Source: Nemertoderma westbladi | Lineage: Eukaryota; Xenacoelomorpha; Nemertodermatida; Nemertodermatidae | Direction of reading: 5' to 3' | DNA: 64,000 bases | Assembly (NCBI GenBank): GCA_032718475.1 | Contig: JAUCBJ010001293.1 | Span: 1-64,000 of the forward strand | Part shown: one piece after another, positions 11,840-23,160 of the stretch | How positions within the stretch are numbered: the first letter of the stretch is position 1 | How the letters are laid out: the number at the start of each line of letters is the position of its first letter | Made by a program: the position numbers and the translations under genes | Notes under the pieces: model-generated | Told to the model about the DNA's origin: nothing | Database searches by the model: none | Seen by the model: only the letters and a program-made list of their open reading frames with translations

Positions 11840-13639
11840 ACACTCCCTGAGTCAAAGAGTGGGTAGTTTTGAAAAAATCGTTCTGATCCTTTCATACCCA
11901 ACGAATCTAAAGTCAAAAACATGATAAAGTTATAATTTTTAAAAACATGGGGTGGCAGGTAAAAGGTAATATATCGTGATATTTTTTATATTTTTAATTA
12001 AAAATTAGATGTGACATATAGTTACCGAGAATAACAATTAACGTGTGACAGGCCAGTGAAAATTATATTAATTCCCCATTGAATTGCAGCATATTATGCA
12101 ATTAATTTAATTATTCTGGAACATTACTAATATGCCACTTATTCTTCCCTAATGTTCCCTTTGTTTGGCTTGTGTTATGCAAATTATGTATAATTTCAAT
12201 GAATATATATATAATATATATAAGTTTCGCAAAACACTTTTTTATAGTTTTTTTTGGTCTTTAACAATGTAATATAGAATCCCAAAAATGTGTTTCGGAT
12301 TGATTGCGAAACACTTATTGGATTTTATGCTAGATTGACTCGCCTATAAGGAATACGATTATCGGAAAACAGGTAAAAGCTATGTTATTTGAAACGGAAT
12401 TCTAAATAAATGATGAATAAATGAAATTGAATAAATTAGAAAATGTTTACACTCCTTTCGATCTATTAAATTTATAGGCCTTTGTGGTGGCTGGATGTAT
12501 TGGAGCGTGCTGAGTCTTTAGTTCTAATTTTAATAAACTCGTCTATCGTGTGGCAGTGGTCGCAATGACTGGTCAGTTGCTCAGTAGATTACTGCAAATG
12601 GTCTCTGGGACTAGACTGTAATTAAGTCTAAGTGTGCCTGTGCCTACTGCCTGTGGGTAATGTCGATTATCTTATCACTCACTTAGCAATTATCAGTTTG
12701 GCTGGGTTGGGATTGCCTTTTTAATGCTGTTAAACTTCCCCACTTCTTCATTGCCCACACCTAACTGTGGTCGACGTCCCTATTTCACTGAGAATATAAT
12801 CTAACGTGTTTTAGTATCAGTTGCTGCAGCCAGCCATGGGGTGACCGGTGCCAAACCATTGATCCAACCATGCAACCAACCCTGGCTGCCCGAACTGTGA
12901 AAATGATTCACAGTTGGTTGGATTGTGGTTACTCTCTACCAGGAACTGGTGATGAATACGGGAAAGAGTACCAAAGGGCACATCAGTGAGCCTGGAGTTC
13001 AGATCAACTAATGGGAGGAGCCGCTACTTACTGCTGATTCATAATGTTTCAATAATACCATCACACTGCCTTTGCTTTTGTGCCATTGTTCGTTCCTTCA
13101 GTTCCAGTCAATTTTATTTGTAGTGGCAGTGGGAGTGGGGTTGTCTGTTCACTGTAATGAAACTCTAAGGTAAGCAGCAACATAGATGCCTGAAGCGCTG
13201 ACTGGCTGAAGGGAAGGCTCAGGATGATCTCTTACTGTCTTCCTAAGTGGTCTGTGATTGGTTGCTTTATTTATTTCTTCTTCTGTTCTTTAAGGACCTA
13301 TTACCAGATTACTGCATTAGGCCTACTGCAGGATAGAGGACTCAGTATCAGTCAGTCAGTACACAGTAGGCCTATTCAGGTATTAGTGATGCAGGTGTGT
13401 GTGTATTAGGCCTACAGTATTACAGTATATTGTTACAGTTAGTATTGTGTAGTTTTCATTACCGGTATCTAAGTCTGTAAAAGTAGGCCTTCTGAATTAC
13501 CGTACAGAATCGCCGCACTGCGCACTGTCATATGTCAGACCAGCCAGCAGCTGAGCAGACTATCAGTATCAGTTTGCAGTTATCAGACTCACTGCAGCAC
13601 TGACTGTACTACTGTAGCTGTAGCACTGTAGGCTATTAC
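11840..13639. other. Spacer, no gene supported
   Basis: Mixed-composition sequence. A donor-like aag|gtaagc occurs at 13169, but no convincing reading frame leads into it. Several TAGGCCTA words at 13315-13410. Confidence 0.5.
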
Positions 13640-13649
13640 TGTCAGTCAG

Positions 13650-13745
13650 TGAGAAGTCAAAAATTGGACTTCAAGTCCAATTTTAGACTTCAAGTCCAAT
13701 TTGGGACTCTGAAGTCCAATATTGGACTTTAGTACAACTCCAAGT
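13650..13745 (+). repeat. Palindromic AGTCCAATATTGGACT-type cluster, left
   Basis: Four to five variants of aagtccaatwttggactt, each self-complementary, at the outer end of the left arm. Confidence 0.85.
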
Positions 13746-13809
13746 GTACACATACTGTATACTGTATATATCGGTATTTAAATCAAAACTGCATCCCGCA
13801 TCCGGTCAG

Positions 13810-13985
13810 CCTAAACACCCAACTACACCCAACTTTCACCCAACTACACCCAACTACACCCAACTTTCACCCAACTACACCCAACTACACCCAACTTTCA
13901 CCCAACTACACCCAACTTTCACCCAACTACACCCAACTTTCAGCCAACTACACCCACACAGTTCCACCCCACTACACCCAACTTC
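13810..13985 (+). repeat. cacccaactacacccaactt minisatellite, left arm
   Basis: 10- to 11-bp units (acacccaact / tcacccaact), about 15 copies. The open frame spelling HPTTPNYTQL is a repeat artefact. Related clusters lie at 16040-16275 (+) and 18377-18545 (-). Confidence 0.93.
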
Positions 13986-15231
13986 CACTGCACTTCCACT
14001 CTGCATCCAACTTACACCAAACTATACCTACTGTATGGCACCAAACTTCCACAAATTACAATATGTACAGTAACAAACTCTTCGAGGAATTGCTGAGATA
14101 TGAGCTTTTAAATGTTTCATGTACTGTATGTTGCCCCCACTGCTGAGCAATTATGAAAATAACAAACTAACGTTTTATATTTTTTGCAGGTTGGTTCTAG
14201 AATAATTGATGAATTTAGCAATAAATATACAAAGGAGAGACGCAGAGACTATTGACGAACGATCCAAGCTACAGTATAAAACTAAACTGGCGCTGTTTGG
14301 GATTGTGGTGAAAATGAAAACGGTATTGATACACAGGGGGGTCACCGTCACAGCCTTAACGACGAAATCGCATTGGAAACTTCTGTTATGGGAATAGCAA
14401 TGCAGATAATTCGTACAAAGTTAATGGACATAAGTTCTATATTATACAGTATGTTTAATGCAATTATAATAATGTAATTATCCTTTATGTATCATAGAAT
14501 ACAAGAAAAAGAACTGTAACATTATTTTCAGCAGCTTTATTTTAATCTTGGGCCCATGTAAACACTTTCTGCCGTTATATATTTAACTTTGCAGTTGCCC
14601 CCATGTGAAGAATCCCAGGTTTTCATTAAAATCACAGGTTACAAAAGGACTGAATCTAACCAAAACAATAAACGAAATTTAGCCGTATCAAAACGAAACG
14701 TATCAAAAAGATAAATTAAAAAAAATAAAAAATCTTCATACATAAAATTCCAATAAAATGTCGACCGAAAAGTGAAATCCTGGTATTATTCACATGGGCG
14801 AACTTTATGGCCTTTATATTAATTAATTTTTAACGAAACAACAGCAATAATTTTAGAACATTTTACATTTTTGATAAACTAAAAGGGGATCTGGTAAGAT
14901 CTGTACAGGTCAAGGGAATTTCTGCAAGGAACTTATTATGATCTTCACATACAGGCGATGCCAGAATGGACAAGATCTCTACAGTATGAGAATCGATAAG
15001 ATCGTTATACATTACAGATCTTACAGTAGTAGAAATAATAATTCATCACACTAGGGTAGAGAATTGCAGACGTTGATCAACGTAATCATATAGACGCGGC
15101 TTGTGGTCTCTAGTACATACTGTACAGTATATGTACAGTAGGATATGACAATATTCAGCTTATTTTATTACAAACAACGAAATGGGAGAAGTGTATTTAA
15201 TCTTTCAGACATTCCACCCATTCGAAAATCC

Positions 15232-15778
15232 TCATGTGATCAACATTGAGGTTTCCAAACTAATGTGTGCATTGTACTTGACACAATGAACCCGGCGTAG
15301 CATTCTTGTGAATGTGCCATCCAGAGATTTGGTGTCCTCAGCAGTTAGAGCCCAGCATGGACTCCCGTAGAGGAGTACTGGAACTACTGCTGCTCTAAAT
15401 AATCGGACCTTGAGTTTCCGATTAATTCTCGGTGACTTCCAAATCCTGGAAAGCCTATTCAAGGCTGCCCATGCCTTTCCCTTACGTATTCGAAGGTCCT
15501 CACCTGACTTCCGGATCCATGATCCCAGGTAACAGAAGTTGTCCACATGCTCAAGCATACCATCCTTTGAGCTTATGCTCATCCGATCAGAGACTTGCTG
15601 AGGACTTTCAAAGTTAACTGTCAAAATTGTGGTCTTTCTGGAGGTAATAAAAAGACCAACACTAGAAGCAGAATGTTCTAATGAGCTGAGGAGCCGTTGG
15701 GCTCCCTCTAATGATTCTGAGAGTACTCCTAAGTCATCAGCAAAGTCTATCTGATCAACATTGAGGTTTCCAAGCTAA
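15232..15778 (-). pseudogene. Non-LTR retrotransposon reverse transcriptase fragment
   Basis: The minus-strand frame is open from about 15770 to 15232. It carries the catalytic-site motif IDFADD followed by LGVLSESLEGAQ, then thumb-region sequence DNFCYLGSWIRKSGEDLRIR, KAWAALNRLSRIWKS, LFRAAVVPVLLYGSPCWALT, and LDGTFTRMLRRVHCVKYNAH. These match the C-terminal half of reverse transcriptases in non-LTR elements encoding an endonuclease plus RT. There is no 5' portion, no start codon that matters, and the frame ends soon after YNAHIS. A nearly identical 25-bp stretch (gatcaacattgaggtttcca) flanks both ends in direct orientation (15238 and 15750). Other pieces of this family lie at 18838, 49441, 59640 and 60975. 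Confidence 0.85.
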
Positions 15779-16039
15779 ATTCTCACATGTGAATGAATAA
15801 TACAGTATGTCACACACTTTAGGTATGTTGCTACATAGTCGGATCCCAAGTGGGGTTTCTCATGGGGCTTTAATGTGGATCAGTTGGCGAAAATCTTCAA
15901 AAGTTACTTACGAATGAATTTTTCGTTACAGACAGACAAGCGGACAGAACGACCGACTGGAGATGAAATTTTGCCCTATTTTTACTAATTGCAATTGTGC
16001 GCTAAGGCTTGCCCTGACTGCGTGACTCGTCCCACAGAA

Positions 16040-16275
16040 CACCAAACTCTCCAACCAACTACACTCAACTTTGACTCACTTTCACCCAACTACACTCCAC
16101 TTCCACCCAACTCTCACCCAACTACACCCAACTTTCACCCAACTACCCCCAACAACACCCAACTTTCACCCAACTACACCCAATTCTCCACCCAACTACA
16201 CCCAACTATCACCCAACTACAGTACACTCAACATTGTCTCACTTCCACCCAACTACACTTACCTTTCACCACTTT
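16040..16275 (+). repeat. cacccaacta minisatellite, central cluster
   Basis: Same unit family as at 13.8 kb, about 20 imperfect copies, in the unique centre of the giant inverted repeat and in the same orientation as the left arm. Confidence 0.9.
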
Positions 16276-16279
16276 CTCG

Positions 16280-16985
16280 CAGGTCAGGATTTTTGAAAAT
16301 AAAAAATTATAAAGCAAATTATAAAATTGTCAAAAACCATACAAATCCTAATCTACGTCGCTTTTTTGGATGTGAAGATGAGTAGGACATACAGTACAAT
16401 ATATCTAATGTTTAGTTCTGAGGCATAACAGCGAGAACATGCGAGCCACGTAGTAAAGGCGAGCCTTAACGCACTATGATAATTAGTAAATACTGGAAAA
16501 TTTATTTCGAGTTATTATCATATTCGAGTTAGTGAAATATTGAAACGAGGGACCGAAGTGAGATAAAAGTACATTATACACTATAATATGTTGTTTTATT
16601 GTTAATTTATTGTTATTACTAATAAATTTATTAATATATTGTTATTACTTAACGCTCGTCTATGGACGAGCCGCAAATAATCCATCTATCTACTGTATTT
16701 ACGGCTTGTCCAAGGACAAGCGTTAAGTACGGTAATTCAGAAATTTAACAATAAAATATTATAATTATCCTTTGTATCATATTACAAGAAAGATTGTAAC
16801 ATACAGTAGTCTTTATTTTCAACAGTTTTATTCTAAACTTCGTGGCCTTTATATTAATTTGATCTTATCTTTCGTTTATTATTTTGGTTCCATGAGAAAT
16901 TTATTATTCGCCTATATTATACAGAAAGTACTTTATTTGCTAACCATTAAGATTGGATCAGGGAGCCAAATGGAGTGTAAACTTG
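16280..16985. other. Centre of the inverted repeat, no gene seen
   Basis: AT-rich. Contains a short inverted pair around taacgctcgtc/gacaagcgtta (16648-16725) and a piece (16741-16830) resembling 14480-14530. Small open frames are not supported. Confidence 0.45.
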
Positions 16986-17273
16986 AGACATGTAAAATGT
17001 AATGAGAAATGTAAAAAGTTCTAAAATTATTTCTGTTGTTTCGTTAAAAATTAATTAATACAGTATAAAGGCTATAAAGTTTAAGATAAAGAAGCTGAAA
17101 ATAATGTTACAGTTTATTTTCTTGTATTCTATGATACATAAAGGATAATTACATTATTATAATTGCATTAAACATACTGTATAATATAGAACTTATGTCC
17201 ATTAACTTTGTACGAATTATCTGCATTGCTATTCCCACAGCAGAAGTTTCCAATAATGCGATTTCGTCGTTAA

Positions 17274-17983
17274 GGGGGGGTACACCATTTTCGGCCAACT
17301 CTTCGATTTATCACTCTCAGCGTTTCAAAATTGTTTGATTTTGGCTAAAATTTGGCATATAGGTGCCTAAGATGCTATTCTACATGACAGGTCAGAAAAT
17401 TTTTTTTTTTCGCTATTGAATATTAGTTAATACTAGTTAACAACAAAAAAAACTTGGTTGCGTTTAAAACCCTAAGGCTTTTACAGTTTTGAACCTAATC
17501 ATATGAAAGTTTTTTTATATGATAGATCAAAGATGGGGCAACATAACTATCAGGCGAAATTTTGTTAAAATAATTCTGCACCGCTAGGTGGCGCTGCAAA
17601 TTTATGCAAATTTTTAGGTTTTTTATAAATAGTATTAAATTTTATTAACAAAAAATTTCGAAAAGTTGCCTGATACTTTTATGCAGGGTGGCTATCTAGA
17701 CACCCACAGAAAGTTTCAGACTAATTGCTCAAACATTGTAGAAGTAGTAGGGTTTTGAAGTCGAGAATTTCATAAAAAATTTTTTTGGAGATAATCGACC
17801 TTTCATTATATATAGTAATAGTAATTTCAATAGGATTCCGTAAATGGAAATTTACATAACTTGAAAACTAAAAGAGCTATTAAATAGCGGTTTTCAGATA
17901 TGGAAACACCATTCAATGGTGCATTACAATAGACCATAAAAAAAATTTCGACATATTTTGGACCAAAATGGTGTACCCCCCCC
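17274..17983. mobile_element. 710-bp MITE with TTAA target duplication (piggyBac-like)
   Basis: TTAA at 17270-17273 and again at 17984-17987 flanks an insert whose ends are inverted repeats GGGGGGGTACACCATTTT (left) and its complement with one extra C (right). The other arm of the large inverted repeat has the uninterrupted site cagccTTAAcgacgaaatcg at 14351-14370, with a single TTAA. This is direct evidence of insertion and of the 4-bp duplication. The insert has no coding frame. TTAA specificity is the hallmark of piggyBac-type transposases, so it is probably mobilised in trans by one. Confidence 0.93.
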
Positions 17984-18376
17984 TTAAGGCTGTGACGGTG
18001 ACCCTCCTGTGTATCAATACCGTTTTCATTTTCACCGCAATCCCACAGCGCCAGTTTAGTTTGTACTGTAGCTTAGTTTGGAGTTTTGATGCGTGGTATG
18101 TGTAGACATCTATAGGTATCTGGATCGTTCGTCAATAGTCTCTGTGTCTCTCCTTTGTATATTTTTTGCTAAATTCATCAATTATTCTAGAATCAACCTG
18201 CAATAAAAATAAAATGTTAGTTAGTTATTTTCATAATTGCAGGGCAGTGATGGCAAAATACAGCACGAGTACATGCAACTTTTAAAAGTTCATATCTCAG
18301 CAATTCCTCAAAGAAGTTCAGAGTTTGTTACTGTACATATTGTAATTTGTGGAAGATAGGTGCCATACAGTATAGA

Positions 18377-18545
18377 GTTTGGTGTAAGTTGGATGCTGTT
18401 GTGTTGAAGTTGGGTGTAGTTGGTGAAAGTTGGGTGTAGTTGGGTGAAAGTTGGGTGAAAGTTGGGTGTAGTTGGGTGAAAGTTGGGTGTAGTTGGGTGT
18501 AGTTGGGTGTAGTTGGGTGAAAGTTGGGTGTAGTTGGGTGATTAG
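18377..18545 (-). repeat. gttgggtgtagttgggtgaa minisatellite, right arm
   Basis: Reverse complement of the 13.8-kb cluster, at the expected mirrored position; about 15 units. Confidence 0.93.
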
Positions 18546-18837
18546 GCTGACCCTCCCGCATCAGTACATACATATCATGCATATTACATAATTACAATGC
18601 AACATTATTTTAATGATCAAATTAATTATTCTAAGTATTATAAGCAGGGATCACATCAGTAGTTACTTTTTGCGGTAGTGGTATGACTTTGCGGTAGCCT
18701 TACTGCCTTAGCCAGTTAGCCTAGTTCATTCATACCCATACCTGTGGTATTTTCGTAAGGAAAAATTAAGAGTACTGTAAACTGTAACCTATTATTTGAG
18801 TTAATAAGTTGAGTTAATGTTTATTGACTAATTGTTT

Positions 18838-19185
18838 TGATTAGGTTCACTGTGTCAAGTACAATGCACACATCTCCAACCAGATGCTATATAACATGAG
18901 TTGATGTTGGAGGTGTCTCATTGGTTCCCCCAAGCTTGACACTAGAACAAAGCCGTCTCCGCTTTGCAGGACATTGCTTTCGCCGTGAGGACCAGCCAGT
19001 GCACCTCATGGAGTGAATATGCATGGTGGACAGCCCATGACTTTCTTGAGACGCATCTTTCTTACTGTCTTAAAGGACACTGGCCTTGAAGATGCGGATG
19101 ATCTAACAAATGTCATGGGTGATAAGGCTGTAAGGGAGTTGTGGAGGCGCAATTTTGTCAACAAGCCGGCACAGCATTCTTAATA
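18838..19185 (+). pseudogene. 3' end of the same non-LTR retrotransposon ORF
   Basis: Begins with the VHCVKYNAHIS segment shared with the fragments at 15.2 and 61.4 kb. It continues through a broken frame encoding LRFAGHCFRREDQPVHL and then LKDTGLEDADDLTNVMGDKAVRELWRRNFV, the usual C-terminal tail of such ORFs. Frame shifts and stops are present. It is an internal insertion in the right arm that has no counterpart in the left arm. Confidence 0.75.
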
Positions 19186-19955
19186 GGGCCTATATATATA
19201 ATGCAGTTGCAATGCAGCATGCCGATTGTAGTAGTAGTTGGTTAGAAAAGCCTGCTTCTGTATGTATAAGCACATGCCCTATGTCTGTATGTGGTGATAG
19301 GGCTCCTTCAATTGGTAAAGTCAAAAGTGGCCGTTTATTGTTTTAGTTAGAAAAGCCTTCCTCTGTAACCTGTTCCTTTCCCCCAATTGGTTCATGTTTT
19401 ATTATGTGAAGACCCCAACACGTTAATCAGTTAATCCCCTTTCATTATCAGGCCGTTTTAAAATACCATTCCTGTTGTATGAAAAAATTAGAAGAGGCTG
19501 AGAGGTGGTGGTGGTGGTAGCATCAACTTGTAGTATTTCTTTCTGATAGGGCTCCCATAGGCTTAGACGAAATCGTAGCGTAGCTTGTACTGTAGTTAGC
19601 CTTAGCAGCAGCTGCAGTTGGCAAACCTGGCGTTGCTACCAGTTTCCACCAAATATAATTTGTAATTAAATATTTGTTGGAGCATAATCCAATCTAGTCC
19701 TAAAGACTCTAAAGTCCTGGGTACATAAGGCTGTAAGGTTAGACATAACATGAATGTAAACTAAACAATTACAATACTAAAAGTAAAGTACAAAGTACCT
19801 AGAATGCTAGAATGTACCATTATATTCTAAGTACAGTACGCTGAAGATACATACAGTATACAGAGAGCTGCAAAGGTAACTTTCCATAACTTAATAGCTG
19901 TCTGGCTGTCTCTCATCTGTCATGATTCATGTACCTTTAAGTTTTTTCATTCTCA
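19186..19955. other. Spacer inside the right arm, no gene seen
   Basis: Unique-looking sequence with a ggtggtggt run near 19505. It has no counterpart in the left arm and no supported gene. Confidence 0.45.
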
Positions 19956-19959
19956 ATGT

Positions 19960-20245
19960 CACGTCCAAAATTGGACTTAAAGTCCAATATTGGACTTTTG
20001 TAATAATTCAAAGCCTTATAAAAAAAGTTCCCCCTGGTGAATTTCAGGTCCCCCTGTTCAAAACTCTTATTTTTTGATATACTTTCGATTAAAAAAATAA
20101 AATCCCGCCCGATCCAATTACCCAAGGCCCTGGAACAATTGGCTGATTTGAAGTCCAATATTGGACTCGCAGAAGTCCAAATTTGGACTTGAACTGGAGT
20201 CGAAGTCCAATTTTGGACTCAAGTCCAATTTTTGACTTCTCACCG
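19960..20245 (-). repeat. Palindromic AGTCCAATATTGGACT cluster, right
   Basis: Pairs of the self-complementary word at 19965-20000 and 20150-20240. They mirror the cluster at 13650-13745 and are separated by a 150-bp insert. Confidence 0.85.
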
Positions 20246-20523
20246 ACTGACTGTATTATGGTACTGTGGTATTAGGCCTAATTACTGAATTAGGCCTGCC
20301 TGACTGGGTGATTCAGTGATTACCGGTACAGCATTAAGTCAGTGATTACATCATTAAGCTGTTAAGTTAGCATATTAAGTCTGTAAGTATATTACCGCTG
20401 ACGGATACTTCACTGCTACCGTCTACCAGTCTACACCCGAATGTGGGCTGGGCATTCCCGTAAGTGGGCACCAACTTTTTAAAACTACTGTAATTTTTAA
20501 ACTACCGTAGGCCTATAATACTT

Positions 20524-21893
20524 GGGTGCGGGTCTATTCGCCCCTCGACCTTTTCGCCCCAAGTCTGCAAGTCGATTCGCCCCACATTTTAGGGGCATAT
20601 GGACCTGGCTGCCTGGGGCGAATAATAGACTTGGACAGTTGACTAATTCGCCCCACCTTCCAAGTCCATTCGCCCCAGATGATATTATTTAATGTTTTAC
20701 TATTCTTTTTATGTACGGTACAATGATATTATTAGAAAGTGCAGAAGTGCAGAAATACCAGATGATGACCAGAGGTTCACCATATCAATTTGTTTCACAG
20801 GTAGGCCTAATTCATTATGTATGCTTCTACTGTAGATTGGAGGTCCCGGGTTCGATTCAATATATTGAAGCTTAAAAGGAAATTAGACAGAAACAACATT
20901 TGCTTGATCCACCGTATCAATTTGTTTCACATTATAAGCTCCTGAAAAAATATTCAAAAGTGTTTGTAACAAGATTTCCTGTAATTTATTGTAATAGATT
21001 GAAGGTCTTAAAAATATTGCGCGCAATCGAGGCGAGGGTCAAACTATTTGTAACAAGATTTCTACTGTAATTTATTGTAGGCCTAATAGATTGAAGGTCT
21101 AAAAAATATTACGCGTAATCGTTTTTTTTTTTTACTAATTACATGCCGGTCTTACCGGATGTGCACCACATGCGGGGTGATGATGATGATGAATGAATAA
21201 GATAATATTATATCATCAGATCATGCGTAGTTTAGCATTAGGCCTAACTATTTAATATATTTACATCATATGCAATACAATCACAATTAATTTAGTGAAT
21301 AATGAGCCATATTATTTTGCGTAATTTTTTTTAGACCTTCAATCTATTACAATAAGTTACAGGAAATCTTGTTACAAATACTTATGAATAGTTTCTTATG
21401 AGCTTATAATGTCAGAATGTGAAACAAATTGATACGGTGAATCAAGCAAATGTTGTTTCTGTCTACTTTTCTTTAAAGCTTCAATATATCGAATCACGTG
21501 CTGACGTGAATCACATGTCAGTCCACAGTAGTAACAGTTGTACTTTAACTCTCATAGGCAAAGGCAACTCTTGTGGCTCGGCAAGGGTTCGAACCCGGGA
21601 CCGCCAATCTAGAAGCATACATAATGAATTACATGTGAAACAAATTGATATGGTGAACCTCTGGTCATCATCTGGTACTTCTTCACTTTCTAATATCATT
21701 CATGTCATTCTACCTAAAAATAATATTAGTAAAACATTCAATAATATCATCCGGGGCGAATGGACTTGGAAGGTGGGGCGAATCAGTCATCTGTCCAAGT
21801 CGATTCGCCCCAGGTCCATATGCTCCTAAAATGTGGGGCGAAACAACATTCGACTTCGGGTGAAAAGGTCGAGAGGCGAATTGACCCGCACTC
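20524..21893. mobile_element. Fold-back DNA element with 9-bp target duplication
   Basis: ATAATACTT at 20515-20523 is repeated exactly at 21894-21902. The 1,370-bp insert starts GGGTGCGGGTCtATTCGCC and ends with the complement GGCGAATTGACCCGCACTC. The complementary arms extend roughly 550 bp each, including gcgaatggacttggaaggtgggg, ccaagtccattcgcc, atatcaatttgtttcac and gattgaaggtc blocks. A tRNA-like B-box word (gggttcgaAccc) lies in the right arm. A 9-bp duplication with long inverted repeats is characteristic of Mutator-like elements; no transposase is encoded, so it is non-autonomous. Confidence 0.88.
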
Positions 21894-22134
21894 ATAATAC
21901 TTCAAATAATAGTGAACAAATAATTAAATAGGTTTTTTACTAAATCTGCGGACTACCGGCTGAAGCTGAACGGTAATTACCGGTAATATTTATTATAACA
22001 GTATTAAGTTGATATTATTAAATTTCTGTATATGGTAAATCTTTCAGAGGTAGGTACCACAAAATCGTCGTCTGAAAGTTCGACTGTTCGAGCGACGATT
22101 TTACTAACATTTTCTTACTGGCATTATTTATTCA

Positions 22135-23160
22135 TCAAACGCCTCTATCTGCAACTTTATTGAGTTCTCCCTCTGTACAAATTCGTCGGTCCGACGAATC
22201 TGTACAAAAAAAATACAAAATAGTACAATATAGTACAAAAGAGAACAATACAGTGCAAAAATAGTACAAAAGAATGCAAAAATAGTACAAACGAGTGAGA
22301 AACGCATGCAAAAGCAAAACGTGTATACCAGTGTAATATACCGGTACACTACACTTCAGCACTTGTATACAAATATAATTAATTGTTAGCAAAAATGCAA
22401 CGGCACCGAAACATGCGCCACGACAGTGTCAATAACAGAATAACGGCCTTGGTTCTGTGGTAAAGGTACCGTATGAAATGATTGACAGAACTTTGATTCA
22501 TGTAGATTTTGACTGGCATAGGCCTACAGTCTGACAGTAGAAGTAGGCAGGTAGGCTACTGTTCGTATAACTGTATAATAGACCTACAATATAATGCGAA
22601 ACATACTATGTAGTTTGTAGATGTAAACTCGTATAACTGATGATTTAGGTCATAGTCTTAAAGTAGCCCATATACTGCTGTACTGCAGTACTGGGTAGAC
22701 TGCATCACTGCATGATACGTCAGTACGTAGGCCTATAGACTACGTTATGTAGGCTATGTCCTATGTATGTATGCCTCTATCTACAGATCTAGCAACTTTA
22801 TTGAGTTCTCCCTCACCAATTTTGCGGGCTTGGGAAGGTCGACAGTTTTTTGTGTTTTTCGAACACAAAAAGCTGCATTAAAACTCATAAGATTGTATTG
22901 TCTTGTCATGCTCTCTGTCTGCTAGATCAGACCCCCGCTTAGTGCGTGGCTCGCCCCACAATGATTTTATTTTATTTTGCACATCATGTGCGCCCCACTA
23001 CACGATTTGAACTACACTTGTATACACGTTTTGCAAGTGTTTCTCACTCGTTTGTAGTCTTTTGTACTATTTTTGCACTTTATTGTACTCTTTTGTACTA
23101 TTTTGTACTATATCATTGTACTATTTTGTATTGCTTTTTTGTACAGATTCGTCGGACCCT
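22135..23160. repeat. Inverted repeat with tagtacaaaa-rich arms
   Basis: The arm at about 22180-22330 (gtccgacgaatctgtac, then repeated atagtacaaa) is complementary to about 23020-23158 (gtactattttg repeats ending cagattcgtcggac). A phrase tctagcaactttattgagtt-ctccctc occurs near both 22145 and 22790 in the same orientation. An element-end word shared with the nested transposon at 54.7 kb (gtggctcgccccacaa) lies at 22946-22962. Boundaries are uncertain. Confidence 0.65.

Larger units (their letters stand above)
13640..20255. mobile_element. Giant interrupted inverted repeat (fold-back-like)
   Basis: Left arm about 13640-14880 and right arm about 16990-20255 are reverse complements in blocks. 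Outer gtgagaagtcaaaaattgga matches its complement at about 20225-20245. The cacccaactacaccc block (13.8 kb) matches 18.4-18.5 kb. 14180-14400 matches 17990-18210 plus 17220-17270. 14400-14540 matches 17090-17230, and 14806-14880 matches 17000-17080. The right arm is longer through insertions: a 710-bp MITE and about 1.6 kb including a retrotransposon fragment. The outer edges agree (cagtca...gtgagaag), suggesting element termini. No transposase was found, so it is either a non-autonomous fold-back element or an inverted segmental duplication. Confidence 0.7.

Noticed and set aside
21570-21615. Possible tRNA (gggttcgaaccc)
   Set aside because: Only a T-arm-like word inside one arm of the fold-back element; no cloverleaf.
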